Below are positions 10,351 to 21,570 of a DNA stretch of 64,000 nt, piece after piece. Source of the stretch: Emiliania huxleyi CCMP1516 (taxonomy: Eukaryota > Haptophyta > Isochrysidales > Noelaerhabdaceae); NCBI RefSeq assembly GCF_000372725.1, contig NW_005198244.1:586578-650577 (forward strand). The letters are read 5' to 3'. The notes under the pieces were generated by a model that saw nothing but the letters and a program-made list of their open reading frames with translations, did not search any database and had not been told where the DNA came from. A program made the translations under genes and the position numbers. Numbering within the stretch: the first letter of the stretch is position 1; every line of letters starts with the position of its first letter.

Positions 10351-11555
10351 CCGCCACGGCTCGAAGAAGGGCTCAAAAGTCGATAAAACGGTCAACCTCG
10401 CGAAAAAATCGCGCGCTGCGCGCGCAGGAAGAGAGAGAGAGGGAGAGAGATTCATTGCCGCCACCCGCACGTACAACTCTCGCCCGAGAGAAAGTTGACG
10501 AGCGGAGCGAGGCAACTTTCCCGGGGCGAGCGCCGGCGCGCGCGAAAAACGCTGCTTTCGCGAAAACGGTGGAGGCCGCCCCGCGCTACCGCCCCATCAA
10601 ACCCGCGCCGCCTGAAGCCCTCGGGAAGGCCCTCAAAACGCCGACGCGGGAGGGCGAAAATCGCCTCGCTTCAGAGCCCGCGCGAGGACGGACCCCACGC
10701 CGCCCCACGAGCGACCCGCGCAACCCGCGACCAAGAGCCGTGCGGAGGATCGGCAGGAGATGTCCGCAGCCCCCAGGATCGCCCTCGTCCGACAAAACCA
10801 CCGACCACCATGACCCTTCCCGCGCGCGCTGCAAATCTTCAGGCCCTCTGCTCGACTTTGGACGACCGACTTTATTACAGGTGCTAAAGCAGCTCGCACG
10901 GGCCCACCTCGCCGCCCCCGCCCCCGCCCGCCCCCGCGCGGCAGGCCCGGCGCCGCTCGCTTCCCCCGCGCACCTCACGGGGCGCCATGACACCGCCTGC
11001 CAGGCGGCCTGCAGCAGTGCGGGACAGCAGCTGCGGGATCCCTCGCCTCCCGACGGCCACGGCGCCGCCCCGCGGTCGAATCTCGCAAAACCACGCACGG
11101 CCCCGTCCACACCGCTCACCGGACGCCCGCTCGCGCCGCCCGCGGACCCCTCTCCCGCCAAGCCCGCCCCTCTCCTAGCCCCTCCCAGGAGCCGCCACAC
11201 AGGCCTCGCCTCGCCTCGCACCCGCCCCAAAAAATACGGGGCGATTTCTGGGGCTCCCAGGCCATTCCTTATCGATTTGCGAAAGACTGTCTTTTTTTGT
11301 GCAGTGCTTAGGATTTTTTTCTTTTTTCTTCGCCCACTGCCCGCCGGGCGCTCTCTGCTTGCAGCCTGCTGTCTCTCTCGCCCCTCTCGCCCCCATGCCT
11401 CGGCCACGCCTCGGCGCATCCTCCGTGCATCCTCCCGGCGCGGCGCGGCGCCGGACCCCTCGTCGACGCGCTTTGATCGCCGCCTCGCCTCTCGACGCGC
11501 CGATCCCGCTCCGCAGTCTGCTCGGCGGCGGCGCGGCCTAACCTTGGCCGGGTCC
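10351..11555. other. No convincing gene
   Basis: Long open frames exist on both strands but are Pro/Arg/Ala-rich and mutually shadowing. A 20 bp segment at 11244-11263 is the reverse complement of 2813-2832. A T-rich stretch at 11290-11335 could be part of an intron. I see nothing to annotate as coding. Confidence 0.45.
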
Positions 11556-11559
11556 GCTC

Positions 11560-11835
11560 CCGATCTTCTTTACGTGCGACCCGCACGCGACCACCTCCCG
11601 CTTCGCCCAGCGAGGTCTCGGCGCGCGGCCGCTGCTGCTCGCCACGCTCGCCGCCGTGGTGCTCGTGCGGCTGCTGTGGCCCGAGGCGAGCCGCGCGGAG
11701 CTGCTGTGGACGATCGACCCGCCCGAGGCGGCGCGGCAGCACATCCGGCGGCTGATCCTCCCGCCCGAGGCCATCCGCCTCCGCCCGGCAGACACCTCCC
11801 CCACGAGCGCAGCCGGAAGCTGCGGTGACAGGAGG
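11560..11835 (+). CDS. Fragment of a membrane protein (partial)
   Basis: One frame reads as a plausible membrane protein piece: a hydrophobic segment LLLATLAAVVLVRLLW followed by RAELLWTIDPPEAARQHIRR. It stops making sense where the GGC runs and the duplicated block begin (about 11835-11870), so it may have been cut by the duplication breakpoint. No family is recognised; a shadow frame cannot be excluded. Confidence 0.3.
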
Positions 11836-11844
11836 AGCGGCGGA

Positions 11845-11869
<25 letters not shown>

Positions 11870-11879
<10 letters not shown>

Positions 11880-13990
11880 CGGCGGCGACGGCGGCGACGG
11901 GTCCGGCACGGCAGGATGGGTGCAGTGGCGGCGGAGTGTCAAGGCTGCGACTGGCGCTGCGGAGCTGAAGACTGCGATGAGGCAGCTGGGGGACGCGGCG
12001 CCGCTTTGCTCGGCGCTGTCTTTTTTCCAACGGCCCGCCGTTCACGGCTTGTGAGAGTGTGAGCAGGTGCCGGCTGCAGAGGGCCGCGCGGGCCGGGTTT
12101 GGCGTTCGAGTTGGTGGGGGCGAGGCTCGAGGAGGGCGTCGCGCTGTGAACAGCGTCTCTTCACTGCCCCGCTGTGAGAGCAGGTGGGCGAGGCTCGAGG
12201 AGAGCGTCACGCTGCCCCAGCTGGCGCTGCGCTTGCTCGAGCTCGAGGCGGCGGTTTGGCCGCGGCACGGGGTCGTCGCCGGCATGCCTCTTGAGGCCGC
12301 CGTGCAGGAGAGCGTGCTGTACTCTCGGGTACTCTCGGGTAATCTCGGGTAATGTTGGGTACTCTCGGGTAGTCTCGGGTACTCTCGGCTACTCTCGGGT
12401 TCTCTCGGGTACTCTCGGGTACTCTCGGGTAATCTCGCGTACTCTCGGGCCGCCGTCCAGGAGAGCGACGGCTCCAACCGCGAGTGGGTGCGCGCGGGCA
12501 TCGTGTCGGTGTGGCGCGACGGCTCCTTCCGCGTGCGCGTTCGCTTTGAGAGCCGGTCCGAGCGGGGCGAGTGGCTGGAGGACTACGCGAACCCCACCAG
12601 CAAGCAAGGCCGCAAGGAGCGGGGGGCGGAGTGGCGCTGGCCGCAGCCGCCGCCGGAGCAGCGCGGCCGCCGCTCCCGCGCCGCCGGCGCCGCTGCCAGC
12701 GCCGCCGGCGCAGTGAATGCCGGCGGCGAGCCGCGGGGGAGGCGAGCAGCCGCCGTCGCTGCGGCGGCGCGTCGGTCGTTCGTGGACGGGCGAGGCGCGG
12801 CGAGCAGCGAGGAGGGCGAGGAGGAGGAGGACGTGGGGGAGGGGGAGGGGGTGTCGGGCAGCGAGGGCGGAGCGGCGCCGGCGGAGGAGGACGCGCCGCC
12901 CGCGCTGGGCGAGCACGTGCAGGAGCGAGATTACCCGAGATGACCCGAGATTACCCGAGATTGCCCGCGCTGGGCGAGCACGTGCAGGAGCGAGATTACC
13001 CGAGATGACCCGAGATTACCCGAGATTGCCCGCGCTGGGCGAGCACGTGCAGGAGCGAGATTACCCGAGAGTACCCGAGATTACCCGAGATTGCCCGCGC
13101 TGGGCGAGCACGTGCAGGAGCGAGAGGACCCGAGAGGACCCGAGATTACCCGAGATTGCCCGCGCTGGGCGAGCACGTGCAGGTGCGGCGCGACATCTCG
13201 GCTTCGAGTGTGGGTGTACCTCGGCCACGCGGCTCGCCACACGGCTCGTCAGCCCATTCGGGTAATCTCGGGTAATCTCGGGTAATCTCGGGCAATCTCG
13301 GGTAATCTCGGCCACGCGGCTCGCCAGCCCATTCCTGCCGCACGGCCAGGTGTTGCACCGGGAGGGGCGCAAGCGCCGGCGAGTCGCGGCGGAGGTCGTG
13401 AGGTTGCAGCCTCCTTCAGCGCGGACTCCGAATGTACGTGACGAATTAGGTGGGTCGCGGCGGAGGTTGTGAGGCTCTACCGCGGCGGCGCCTTCGAGGC
13501 GCAGCCCTTGCCCGCGCCAGAGGGCGGGGGCCCGCCGGGCGCAAAGGCGGCGTGGCCCGCGCGTGGCGTGTGGGACGAGAGGAAGATGCTCACGCGCGCC
13601 CCGCTGTGAGCAGGCGAAGCACTCGCTCGACGACTACCTCGGCACCTGGCGCCGCTGACCGCGCCTCGCGCCAACGGGCTAGGGGTGGGGGGGGTTCGGG
13701 AGGGGGCGGGGAGGGGGGGGGGGTCGGGCCCGGGGTTGCGGGGCCCGGGGGGTCTGATGGTTTGCTGGCGCGGGCGGAGAGGCAGCGAGGACGCGAGACG
13801 GCCGCAGTGGCCTTACGCGAGGGTCTGCGGCGGAGCCGGAGGCGGTGGGGGGATGGGCATGGGGCATGGGGGGGGAAGGGGGGGGTGCAACTCCGTCGTG
13901 CTCTGCCGGAGGACTCGTGAGAGGGGGGGAGGCCGGGTTTACAGCCGGGGCGCATATTTGCATGTCTACTCAGGGGGGCGGCTGTTGTTG
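11870..13990. repeat. Segmental duplication, copy 2 (partner about 725-2860)
   Basis: From the GGCGAC run through the segment ending near GCATATTTGCATGTCTAC the sequence is nearly identical to the left block, in the same orientation. Differences are mainly in repeat-unit number inside the minisatellites and in the poor-looking patch of copy 1. The two copies flank the satellite array and telomere-like repeats. Confidence 0.9.
11915..13660 (+). CDS. Unknown protein, copy 2 of the duplicated gene (partial, multi-exon)
   Basis: This has the same block order as copy 1: helical TLPQLALRLLELEAAVWP, then the WRDGSFRVRV block at about 12460-12640, an acidic segment near 12800-12895, then the RKRRRVAAEVVRL segment. 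Candidate repeat-bounded introns are 12114-12183, 12302-12460, about 12916-13186 and about 13255-13340. At the second site the flanking repeat is longer than in copy 1, with GCCGCCGTGCAGGAGAGCG on the left and GCCGCCGTCCAGGAGAGCG on the right. The reading frame is kept between copies, which supports coding, but I do not recognise the family and have not fixed the ends. Confidence 0.4.
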
Positions 13991-14131
13991 TACCCTAAAA
14001 CGAGCACGCATCCATGCATGCCACAAGTACTGTACTAGGTGGGCACGGCCGTCATGCAGCCCAAACGGCTCGCATGCGTCCACATGCATCGCCCCCACGA
14101 CACTGCCGGCTCGCGGGGTCCCACCGCCGCG

Positions 14132-16330
14132 TCACCAAGCATATGCCTCGCCAATACTCCTCCACTTTGCGACCGACTCGTTGCCCTTGGAGAAGTAGCT
14201 CTTCATTGTCCGCGACGGCTGCGCAGGAGACCCCTTGAAGCGGTACTGCAGCACGACACTGCTACCAGAGTGCGGCAGGTCCCACCGCACGCCGAAGTCG
14301 TCCTCCCGATGGCGCGCGTCCGTAGGCCAGGCGTCCCAGTCCTCGTCCTCAGGCTCCTCGTCGCTGTCGCCGCCCCAGCCGCCACTGCGCGGCGCCTCGC
14401 CACGTTCGGCCACGGCGAGCAGGGTGCGCGACTCGGAGTGCCAGACGAGAGAGTCGACACGCGCGTTGCCCGTGGCGAGCTCATAGAGGCACCGTCCGGA
14501 GGCGCGGAGATCCCACAGCTTGATTGCCGCGTCGGGGGAGGAGGAGAAGACAAAGGGCCAGCCGCCGCCCCCGCCCGCCACGAGTGCGACCGCCGCAATC
14601 CCCTCCGTCCGGCTGTCCTCGAGCCCGAGCAAGGTGTGCGTTGGCCGCCGGGCGCGCACGTCCCAGATCTTCACGGTGCCGTCGGAGCAGCCAGAGGCAA
14701 GGGTTCCGGCCAGCTCCGGGGCGGAGGAGAGGGCGTTTACCTGCCGTATGTACCCGCCCGGGGCGGGGACGTGACCGAAGAGGCGGCTGGTCCGGCCGGC
14801 GGCCACGTCGAAGACCGCGATGACCTCTGCGTTGAGGGTGCCGTCGCCCCGGCTTCGCCCGTTGGCCGCCAGGGCGAGCTTGCCGTCACCCACGTCGCAG
14901 ATCGCCGAGAAGGAGTTGGCGTGCTCGCCGGCCTCAACGGTCCTCGTGGCGTGGGGCGCCTCGCCTCTGGTCACGTCCACCTTCCCCTCCACCTCCTCGA
15001 GCCAGCACACGCCCTCCGCGTCGGAGAAGCTCAAGACGTCGGCCTCCTCCGATCCCTCGAGCACCTGAAGAGTGAGGACGCGCTCTCTCCATGGCCCCTC
15101 GCCACGGTACTGCCGCACGCCGCCAGTGCGCGCGTCCAGGCTTGCCGTGTTCCAAAAGGCGAGCTTGCCGGCCCCGCCCGGCGCGACGAGCACCCTCGCG
15201 CCATGGTGGGCGGCGACCGCCAGCGCGTCGGTCGAGGGGCTGTCCAAGGTGTAGCAGCACCGGCCCTCCGCATCGAAGGCCTTGAACCGGCGGCCGCACG
15301 CCTCGCCAAGCCACGTCAGGCCTGAGTGCGGGTCAACGGCCGCAGAGCGCACCGACGACGAGAAGAGCGTCTTCACGGCCGCCGGGTCGGACGCTGTGTA
15401 CGACTCCTCCACCTCAAAGTATTGCGTCATTTGCTCGAGCACGCTCCCGGACGCGCTCCCGCTCAGGGCGGAGGCGCACGCTTCGAGGGATGCAGGCTCG
15501 GCCGCCCCGACAAGGGCCGCCGCCGCGCACTCGGCGAGAGAACGCGGCTCGATCGCCTTGGGCGCGAACCGCTTAGCCCACGGCTCGCGATGCTTGTACC
15601 CGGTTGCGCCAGCCAGAACGAGGGCAGGTCCGGCGGCGGCGAGGCAGCGGACGTCGCCGTGCAAGAAGTCGGACGAGACCTCGCATCGCGCCTCGCCGAG
15701 CAGGCGTGCGAGCGCGGGCACTTCACTCTGCCCCGCCAGCGGGTCCTCAGTCGCGGCTGCGTCGAACCGCGAGAGCAGCGTCGAGGCCTCGGGGCGCGAA
15801 GGCAACGCTGTGGGCGCGCGTGCCGCGCTACTTTCGCTCTCGCGCTGCATCTGCGACGAGATCCGCTCACGCATCTCCTCCTCAGTAACATGATCGCCGT
15901 TGGCAGCCGCCAGCCCAAGCATCATCTGGATCAGAGATGGATGCTCCAGGTAAGAGAGCGAGCTGCTCTCAGGGTAGCCCAAGCTGCTCTTGACGAGCAT
16001 GGAGCCGTCGGCCAGGCGGCCGTCCAGCCCCCGCGTCATTAGCGCGTCGTGCGCCTCCTTGCCTTCCCGTTCGGCTCGGCTTACGGTACGGCGCATCGCA
16101 CTATTCCACAGCTGGAGCTCATTGGGGCCGGTGTCGCCCTGCAGGTGCGCGAAGATCTCACAGAGAGTCTTGGGCTTGGGCTTGCCCGTCGCAGGCGGAT
16201 CGGCCGCGTCCTCGCCGTATGCATACGTGGCCGTGACGCTGTCGGCTGCGCCGCGCCGCTTTCGTGCGCGCTTCGGTGGCATCTCGCTGTTTGCCTCGGA
16301 GGGCTGTCGGCGCGCGGGCAGCTCGGCCAC
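14132..16330 (-). CDS. WD40-repeat protein (intronless)
   Basis: Single open frame of 732 residues. The N-terminus is basic and probably disordered (a PPKRARKRRGA stretch that could act as a nuclear signal), followed by a helical segment to about residue 330. The C-terminal half holds WD40-type blades; the clearest are SGCSDGTVKIWDVRARR and SSSPDAAIKLWDLRASG, with weaker ones before and after, giving roughly one beta-propeller. The tail contains an acidic DSDEEPEDEDWDAWP stretch. WD40 propellers are binding platforms; no specific partner can be named. The start is the first Met of the frame; a second Met about 17 residues on is also possible. Antisense open frames across this gene are shadows of its high GC content. 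Confidence 0.85.
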   Translation of the reverse strand: MAELPARRQPSEANSEMPPKRARKRRGAADSVTATYAYGEDAADPPATGKPKPKTLCEIFAHLQGDTGPNELQLWNSAMRRTVSRAEREGKEAHDALMTRGLDGRLADGSMLVKSSLGYPESSSLSYLEHPSLIQMMLGLAAANGDHVTEEEMRERISSQMQRESESSAARAPTALPSRPEASTLLSRFDAAATEDPLAGQSEVPALARLLGEARCEVSSDFLHGDVRCLAAAGPALVLAGATGYKHREPWAKRFAPKAIEPRSLAECAAAALVGAAEPASLEACASALSGSASGSVLEQMTQYFEVEESYTASDPAAVKTLFSSSVRSAAVDPHSGLTWLGEACGRRFKAFDAEGRCCYTLDSPSTDALAVAAHHGARVLVAPGGAGKLAFWNTASLDARTGGVRQYRGEGPWRERVLTLQVLEGSEEADVLSFSDAEGVCWLEEVEGKVDVTRGEAPHATRTVEAGEHANSFSAICDVGDGKLALAANGRSRGDGTLNAEVIAVFDVAAGRTSRLFGHVPAPGGYIRQVNALSSAPELAGTLASGCSDGTVKIWDVRARRPTHTLLGLEDSRTEGIAAVALVAGGGGGWPFVFSSSPDAAIKLWDLRASGRCLYELATGNARVDSLVWHSESRTLLAVAERGEAPRSGGWGGDSDEEPEDEDWDAWPTDARHREDDFGVRWDLPHSGSSVVLQYRFKGSPAQPSRTMKSYFSKGNESVAKWRSIGEAYAW

Positions 16331-16435
16331 AGGTGTTGCTGCTACGGGACGACTCCCGCCGGAAGCTCCCGCCGAAAAGGACCGCGTACGCGGGTCTGTG
16401 CAGCTGTGAACAGCAGCTCCTGTACGCCACCCATA

Positions 16436-16582
16436 CCGCGTTGGTGTCCAGTCCGAGCCTGACTGTTCTTCACCTTCCTACATACATACATACATACGCC
16501 AACTCAGGGTGTACCCATACCGCGTTGGTGTCCAGTCCGAGCCTGGCTGTTCTTCACCTTTCTACCTACCTACCTACCTAGG
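16436..16582. repeat. Two tandem ~70 bp units ending in CATA/CCTA tetranucleotide runs
   Basis: The segment beginning CCATACCGCGTTGGTGTCC occurs twice (about 16429 and 16513). Each copy is followed by TGTTCTTCACCTT and then a tetranucleotide run, (CATA)n in the first and (CCTA)n in the second. It lies just upstream of the WD40 gene (minus strand), so it could fall in its promoter. Confidence 0.8.
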
Positions 16583-16599
16583 GTGTGCTAGAGGACGAG

Positions 16600-18275
16600 C
16601 AAGCCTGCTCTAGCCTCGCACGTTGCTTCCTGTCGTCTGTTGTTTGTTGTGCCCTTGTTTGTTTCTCTTGGCACCTTGGAGTGCTAATTGAGTTTTTCCC
16701 ATCGCGTACCGTGCTGCGTGCAGCTGCAAATCGTAAATTCATAAAATGTGGCGTGTAGACCGACTATAATCTATATATCCGTTTAGCTAACGCCTAAAAC
16801 GCCCGACGCGTTCTCGGGTTAGCGCGACGTCAATCCGATAATAAATATAATAATAAATATACAGCGTGGACACGGCGACAGCGCGGACCCGGCGGTCTCA
16901 CAGAAGGTACAGCTCCGAGTCCGGAGTCGCCCCAGCACTTTGGCTCTGGGCCGGCGCGGGGGCCCCAGAGGGTGTCCATGCGGGGGGGAGATGGGGTCCC
17001 ATGGCCCGCCGCAGGCGCCGATTTTTTCGGGATTTTTTTCGGCGATTTTTTATTTGTTTTCATGGGAATTCGGCGTACTTGCGGCCATGCTATCACGCCT
17101 TGCGACAGCCTGTCGGCGCAGCTGACCGTGCCATGATGCACAATTGATCACCTGCATAGCTCGCGGCCTTAGTATCAAGCATTCAGTGACGACCTGATCG
17201 TACGGCCAGTAGGAAGGTGTCCTTCCATCGTGTGCACGCTTCTGGCGCAATGCGCGTCACGAACTGCCTCGGATTGGCTGCTGGCACTCTCGAGGCTATG
17301 CCTACACAGCCTCGCGCGCATGGGCAGTCAAGAGGGACCACGCACCTTCTCAGGACAGCGCCGGTGCCTCTCTCTTGGACCGGCAAACTTGGTGGTCTCG
17401 TGTCACCAATGTGGGACCAGTGCGGCATCGCGCCATCGACAGCTCTGAACTGCGCCTCACCACTGACCGGGAAGGCCGCCAAGTGGGCCAGCACAGGTCG
17501 CACATTGTGGCAGCAGTCAGCAGTCCATGGCTGATAACTAGAGCAGCAGCGTCAGGGTCGCAGGGTCGGATCGTGTCAAGCCTCTCGCCCGGCCGGCCGC
17601 GTGCAGACGTTGGCCTGTCTGCTGTCTGGAGTGATCTGTCGGCGGTCAGTACGACCGATCAGGTCGGAGTTTTCTGATGGTTAGAGGGTCTATCTGTATG
17701 TACTCCTCGAGATCTTTCCAAATCTGCCCTCTGATTAACCTAGCTTAATCGGGAAGTCGGTGCTAGCGGAGACTAGCGGAGCCGGAGCCCCGTTTCCGCA
17801 CTGCGGCGCGGCGCACGGTGCCTCCGGGGGGCCCCGCGCCGGCCCAGAGCACTTTGGTTTATCTCGCGTCAATTAAAGTGCACATGTACTTCCTTGAAAT
17901 AATCTTGTGTGCCACTCAGAGTCAGACAGCGTTGCGCGAGCATTGGAGAGGCCAGCCTCCGGCTTCTCAGCGTGTCGCGAGTGCTGTGTCTCTGCCTGCT
18001 CCAGCTGCCTTGTAGGGGATGTACGGCTTTAGCTGGGTCGTGGGTGCGGCGGGGGGGAGTCTCTCGTGGTTTTTTGTTACACGATTTGCGGACATTACGG
18101 ATTTACGGATCCACCCCCCTCCCTCCCCGTCCCGCGCTGATGATAGAATATGCCAGAGATCATGTACTTCCTTGAAATAATCAAGGGCCGAGCACGCATC
18201 CAACCGCCGCTGACTGTCTGTTCCGCCGCGACCCGCAGCGCGAACCATCCGACCTCCCTCCCTCCCCAAAGGCGC
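16600..18275. other. Intergenic; no gene seen
   Basis: Less GC-rich in places (16620-16870). A 21 bp direct repeat ATGTACTTCCTTGAAATAATC minus one base is found at about 17884 and 18161. The word GCGTTGCGCGAGCATTGGA at about 17929 also occurs near 2787. These suggest dispersed repeat debris. Open frames are short and overlap on both strands. Confidence 0.5.
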
Positions 18276-18279
18276 GCGC

Positions 18280-20235
18280 TCAGAGGGAAGGGCTGAGGGA
18301 GACCGTCCCCTCCATCGCCGCCGGTGGCTTCTCCTCCTCGGCCGGCGCGTCGTCGTCAGAGCTCGCGTCCCACGCGTCGGGCACGCCCGAATCGCGCTGC
18401 TCGAACCGCTCCGCGCCCGGCTCCGCCTCGGGCTCGGGCTCGTCAAAGTCGCCGTCGGCGCCCGAGGAGCGCTCCGCGAGACTCGGCTCCTATATGCATC
18501 GCGCGCCATGCATCGTTAGGGCATGACTGGTACCAGGCCGAGGGGCGCTCCGCCAGGCTTCGGCGCCGGCGAGAGCAGCCGCGGCATCGCCCAGTTTGGC
18601 GGGAGGTTGGCCTCGAAGCCGTCCTGGCACGCCCGCGCCGACGCGAACTTTTGCATCCCCTTGAGGGCCGACCTATTCACAGCTGTACTGTTCACAGCTA
18701 TACTATTCACAGCTGTCTGACTCGAGGTGCATCCTGACCGCCAGATGCGCTCAACCTCGAGGCAGACCGACGAGCCGCAGACGACCAACGACTCGCGCGC
18801 GCGGGACAGCGCCACGTTCACACGCCGCGCGTCGGCGACGAAGCCGAGCCCGCCAGCGACGTCCGCTCGGACGCAGCTAAGGATGATGACGTCCGCCTCG
18901 CGCCCTTGCATCGAGTCGACGGACAGGACGGCTACGTCCTCCAGCTGCGCGCGCGCCAGCATGCGCTCGAGGATGTCGCGCTGCGCGTTGTAGAAAGACA
19001 GGACGTTGATGCGCTCCTGGGAGAATCCGAGGTACTCGACGCAGTGCAGCGCGAGCGAGACGACCTCCTCCGCCTCCTTCTTGTTGAAGCAGGAGCGCTC
19101 TTGGAACTCCTCGTGCCCGCCCGTCACGTTGACAAAGCAGGCGGGGAGAGGGTGCTGCCGCGCGCGCGCCGTCGACGGGGCCGTCATGAGCTTGTTGAAG
19201 TAGAAGGTGGAAGAGACAATCTTGTTGATGGCGGGGTGCATCCGGTACTGCTCCGTGAGCATAAATGTCTTTTGGCCGGGGTAAGGCTCGCCCGCAACCG
19301 CGCCAGGGACGCCTGGTGCGGCAGCGGCGCCGCGGCCAACGCCGCGGCCGGCGCCCTTGCCGCCCTTGCCCAGCAGCGGCGAGGCCCCCTTCCCGCGGCC
19401 GAGGGAGGGGGAGGCGGCCGGGTTGCGGGCGGCGGCGAGCCGAGCCTACGTGAATACACCAACCATCAGGGCGGGAAGACGGCATCGTGCAGAGTCTGCA
19501 GAGCGCCGTGTGAGTACGAGGGGTACGAATACAGCTCGGTCGAGTACGGCTGAGGACGTGTCCTCTCGAGCGCGGGTCGGAAGAGAAGAGTGCGTGTTCA
19601 GCGTCTAGGGGCGGCGAGCCATGAGTGAGACCGTGTACCGCGCGGTGTCCGCGTCCTTCCACTTTGAGAACGGAGGCAGCTGCAGCTGGTCGCCCACCAG
19701 CAGCGCCGCGCGCGCGCCGTGCAGCAAGCAGCCGACGGCGTCTGGCTCGAGCATCGCCGCCGCCTGCTTAGCAAAAGTCCGGCTCCGGCGCCTCGTCTCC
19801 CTACATCTCCCTCTCTCTCGGCTGTATCTCCCCAGATCTCGCTGTATCTCCCCAGATCTCGCCTCGTCGAGAATCACAAAGTCGAACGTGAGCGGCTCGG
19901 CCTTCGCCCTCGCCTAGTCATGAGCGCACTCACCCTGACCTCCCAACGCCGAATGTACGAGCGGCTCGGCCGTCGCCCACGCCTTCTCCGCCGAACCAGC
20001 GCCCTCCTCCATGTCGCGTTGCAATCGGCGCGTCACCTGCAGCGCCGCCGACGCTGTGCAAGCAACCAGCCGGACCTCCTTCCACACCTGGCGCCGCGTG
20101 CTCCCCTTGCGCTCGCCCATCGTCTGCGTGTGCCGCCGCACGCTCTCCTGCTCCGCCTTGAGCCGCTTCTTCACCTCCGCGCGCCGCGCCTCCAACTTCT
20201 TCGCCTCCGCAACCGCCGCCGGGTCGGGCGGGGGC

Positions 20236-20282
<47 letters not shown>

Positions 20283-21501
20283 ACCATCCTCATCGCCGCC
20301 GCCGCAATCGCCGCCCGCGTCGCCGCCGTCGCTCCCGTCGCCCTCGCCGCCGCCGCCGTTGGGCGCCGCTTCCCCGCCACCGCCGCCCGCTTCCCCGCCG
20401 CGGCCCTTGGCCTTGCCGCGCCTCCCGCCGCGGCCGCCTCCGCCTCCGCCGCCGCCGCCGCCGCTCTTGCCTCCCCCCGCTTTGAGCAGTGCGGCATCTG
20501 GGACAGGCAGCTCGCGCAACTCCGCCTCGATCCGACGCACGTTGGCGGAGTGTTGCTCGATCGCCGTCTCTGCGGCGGCGACGAAGCCGTCGCGCGCAAG
20601 CACACTGCTCATGAGGTAGCGGCAGGACGCCTCCCCCATCGCCCGGCGCGAGCCAACGCACAACATCTGAGTCAGACCGGCAGCCTCGAGCTTCGCCACG
20701 AGCGAGTCGATGGCTTTGTTTGTGGCGGTGCACGCGAGGATGCGAGACCTGCGCGGTGGAGACGTCAGCCTCAGGGCGGGAGTACGGTACTGTGCAGTGC
20801 ATTCAGAGCGCCGCGCGAGTGCAGCGGATAAGAGACAGTGCATACGGCAGGACACAGTCGCTACTTGGAATACAAGAATGCGTATTCGACTGTTAGGATG
20901 CGCGACCTCACCCGCCAAGGCAGGCGTGCACTCTGCTAGTACTTGTGTGCTCACACCACTACACTGTGGGGGCTGACCGAGCATGATGTATGTGCGCGTC
21001 TGTGCGCGTGTGGGACAGACGCTCTTGTCCTACGCGCGGGGCTTCCCGCGGGGGACCAAAGACGTACCGCCGCTTCTAGGATGCGCGACCCGGCCGGGAC
21101 GCGAGACAGGCAGGCGGCGGTGATGAAAGACGACTTGCCCGTGCCGGGCGGACCTGTGGGGAAAAGAAAACCACCAAAGGTCGGGGCGGCAGTGCGGCAG
21201 TGCGCCGCGCATTCGAAGCACCGCGTGGAGACGCAGGCCGCGAGCACGACGAGTGCAGGTGCGTGCGGCGGAGTGCGTGCCCTCTCGAGCGCTCGTCGGA
21301 AGGCATGGAGTATGCTGTATGCCGTGTCCCGCGTCTAGATTTGCGGACCCTGCACCACCGTCACGGCGCCGTCGAGCCCGCACAGAGCAGCGCGCTGCCC
21401 CGGGTTGAGGCGCGAGAGCTGCTTCTGCACCTACATGTACATGTACCACACCTCCCGAGTCTCGAACCCGATGCGGTCCGGGTCGCGTCGGGAGAGAGAG
21501 C

Positions 21502-21570
<69 letters not shown>

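Noticed and set aside
10455..11828. 457-residue Pro/Arg-rich plus-strand frame
   Set aside because: No domain and repeated overlap with other frames; only its last ~90 codons, in another frame, look like a membrane-protein piece.
14039..15325. 428-residue plus-strand frame opposite the WD40 gene
   Set aside because: The minus strand holds clear WD40 blades; this frame is its shadow.
21060..21090. Extending the P-loop exon to RILEAA-type residues as in the open frame
   Set aside because: The next exon begins with the same bases (GTCTCGCATCC) and splicing at the first GTCGCG gives AGSRILACTATNKA, the expected motif Ia; the longer exon duplicates SRIL.
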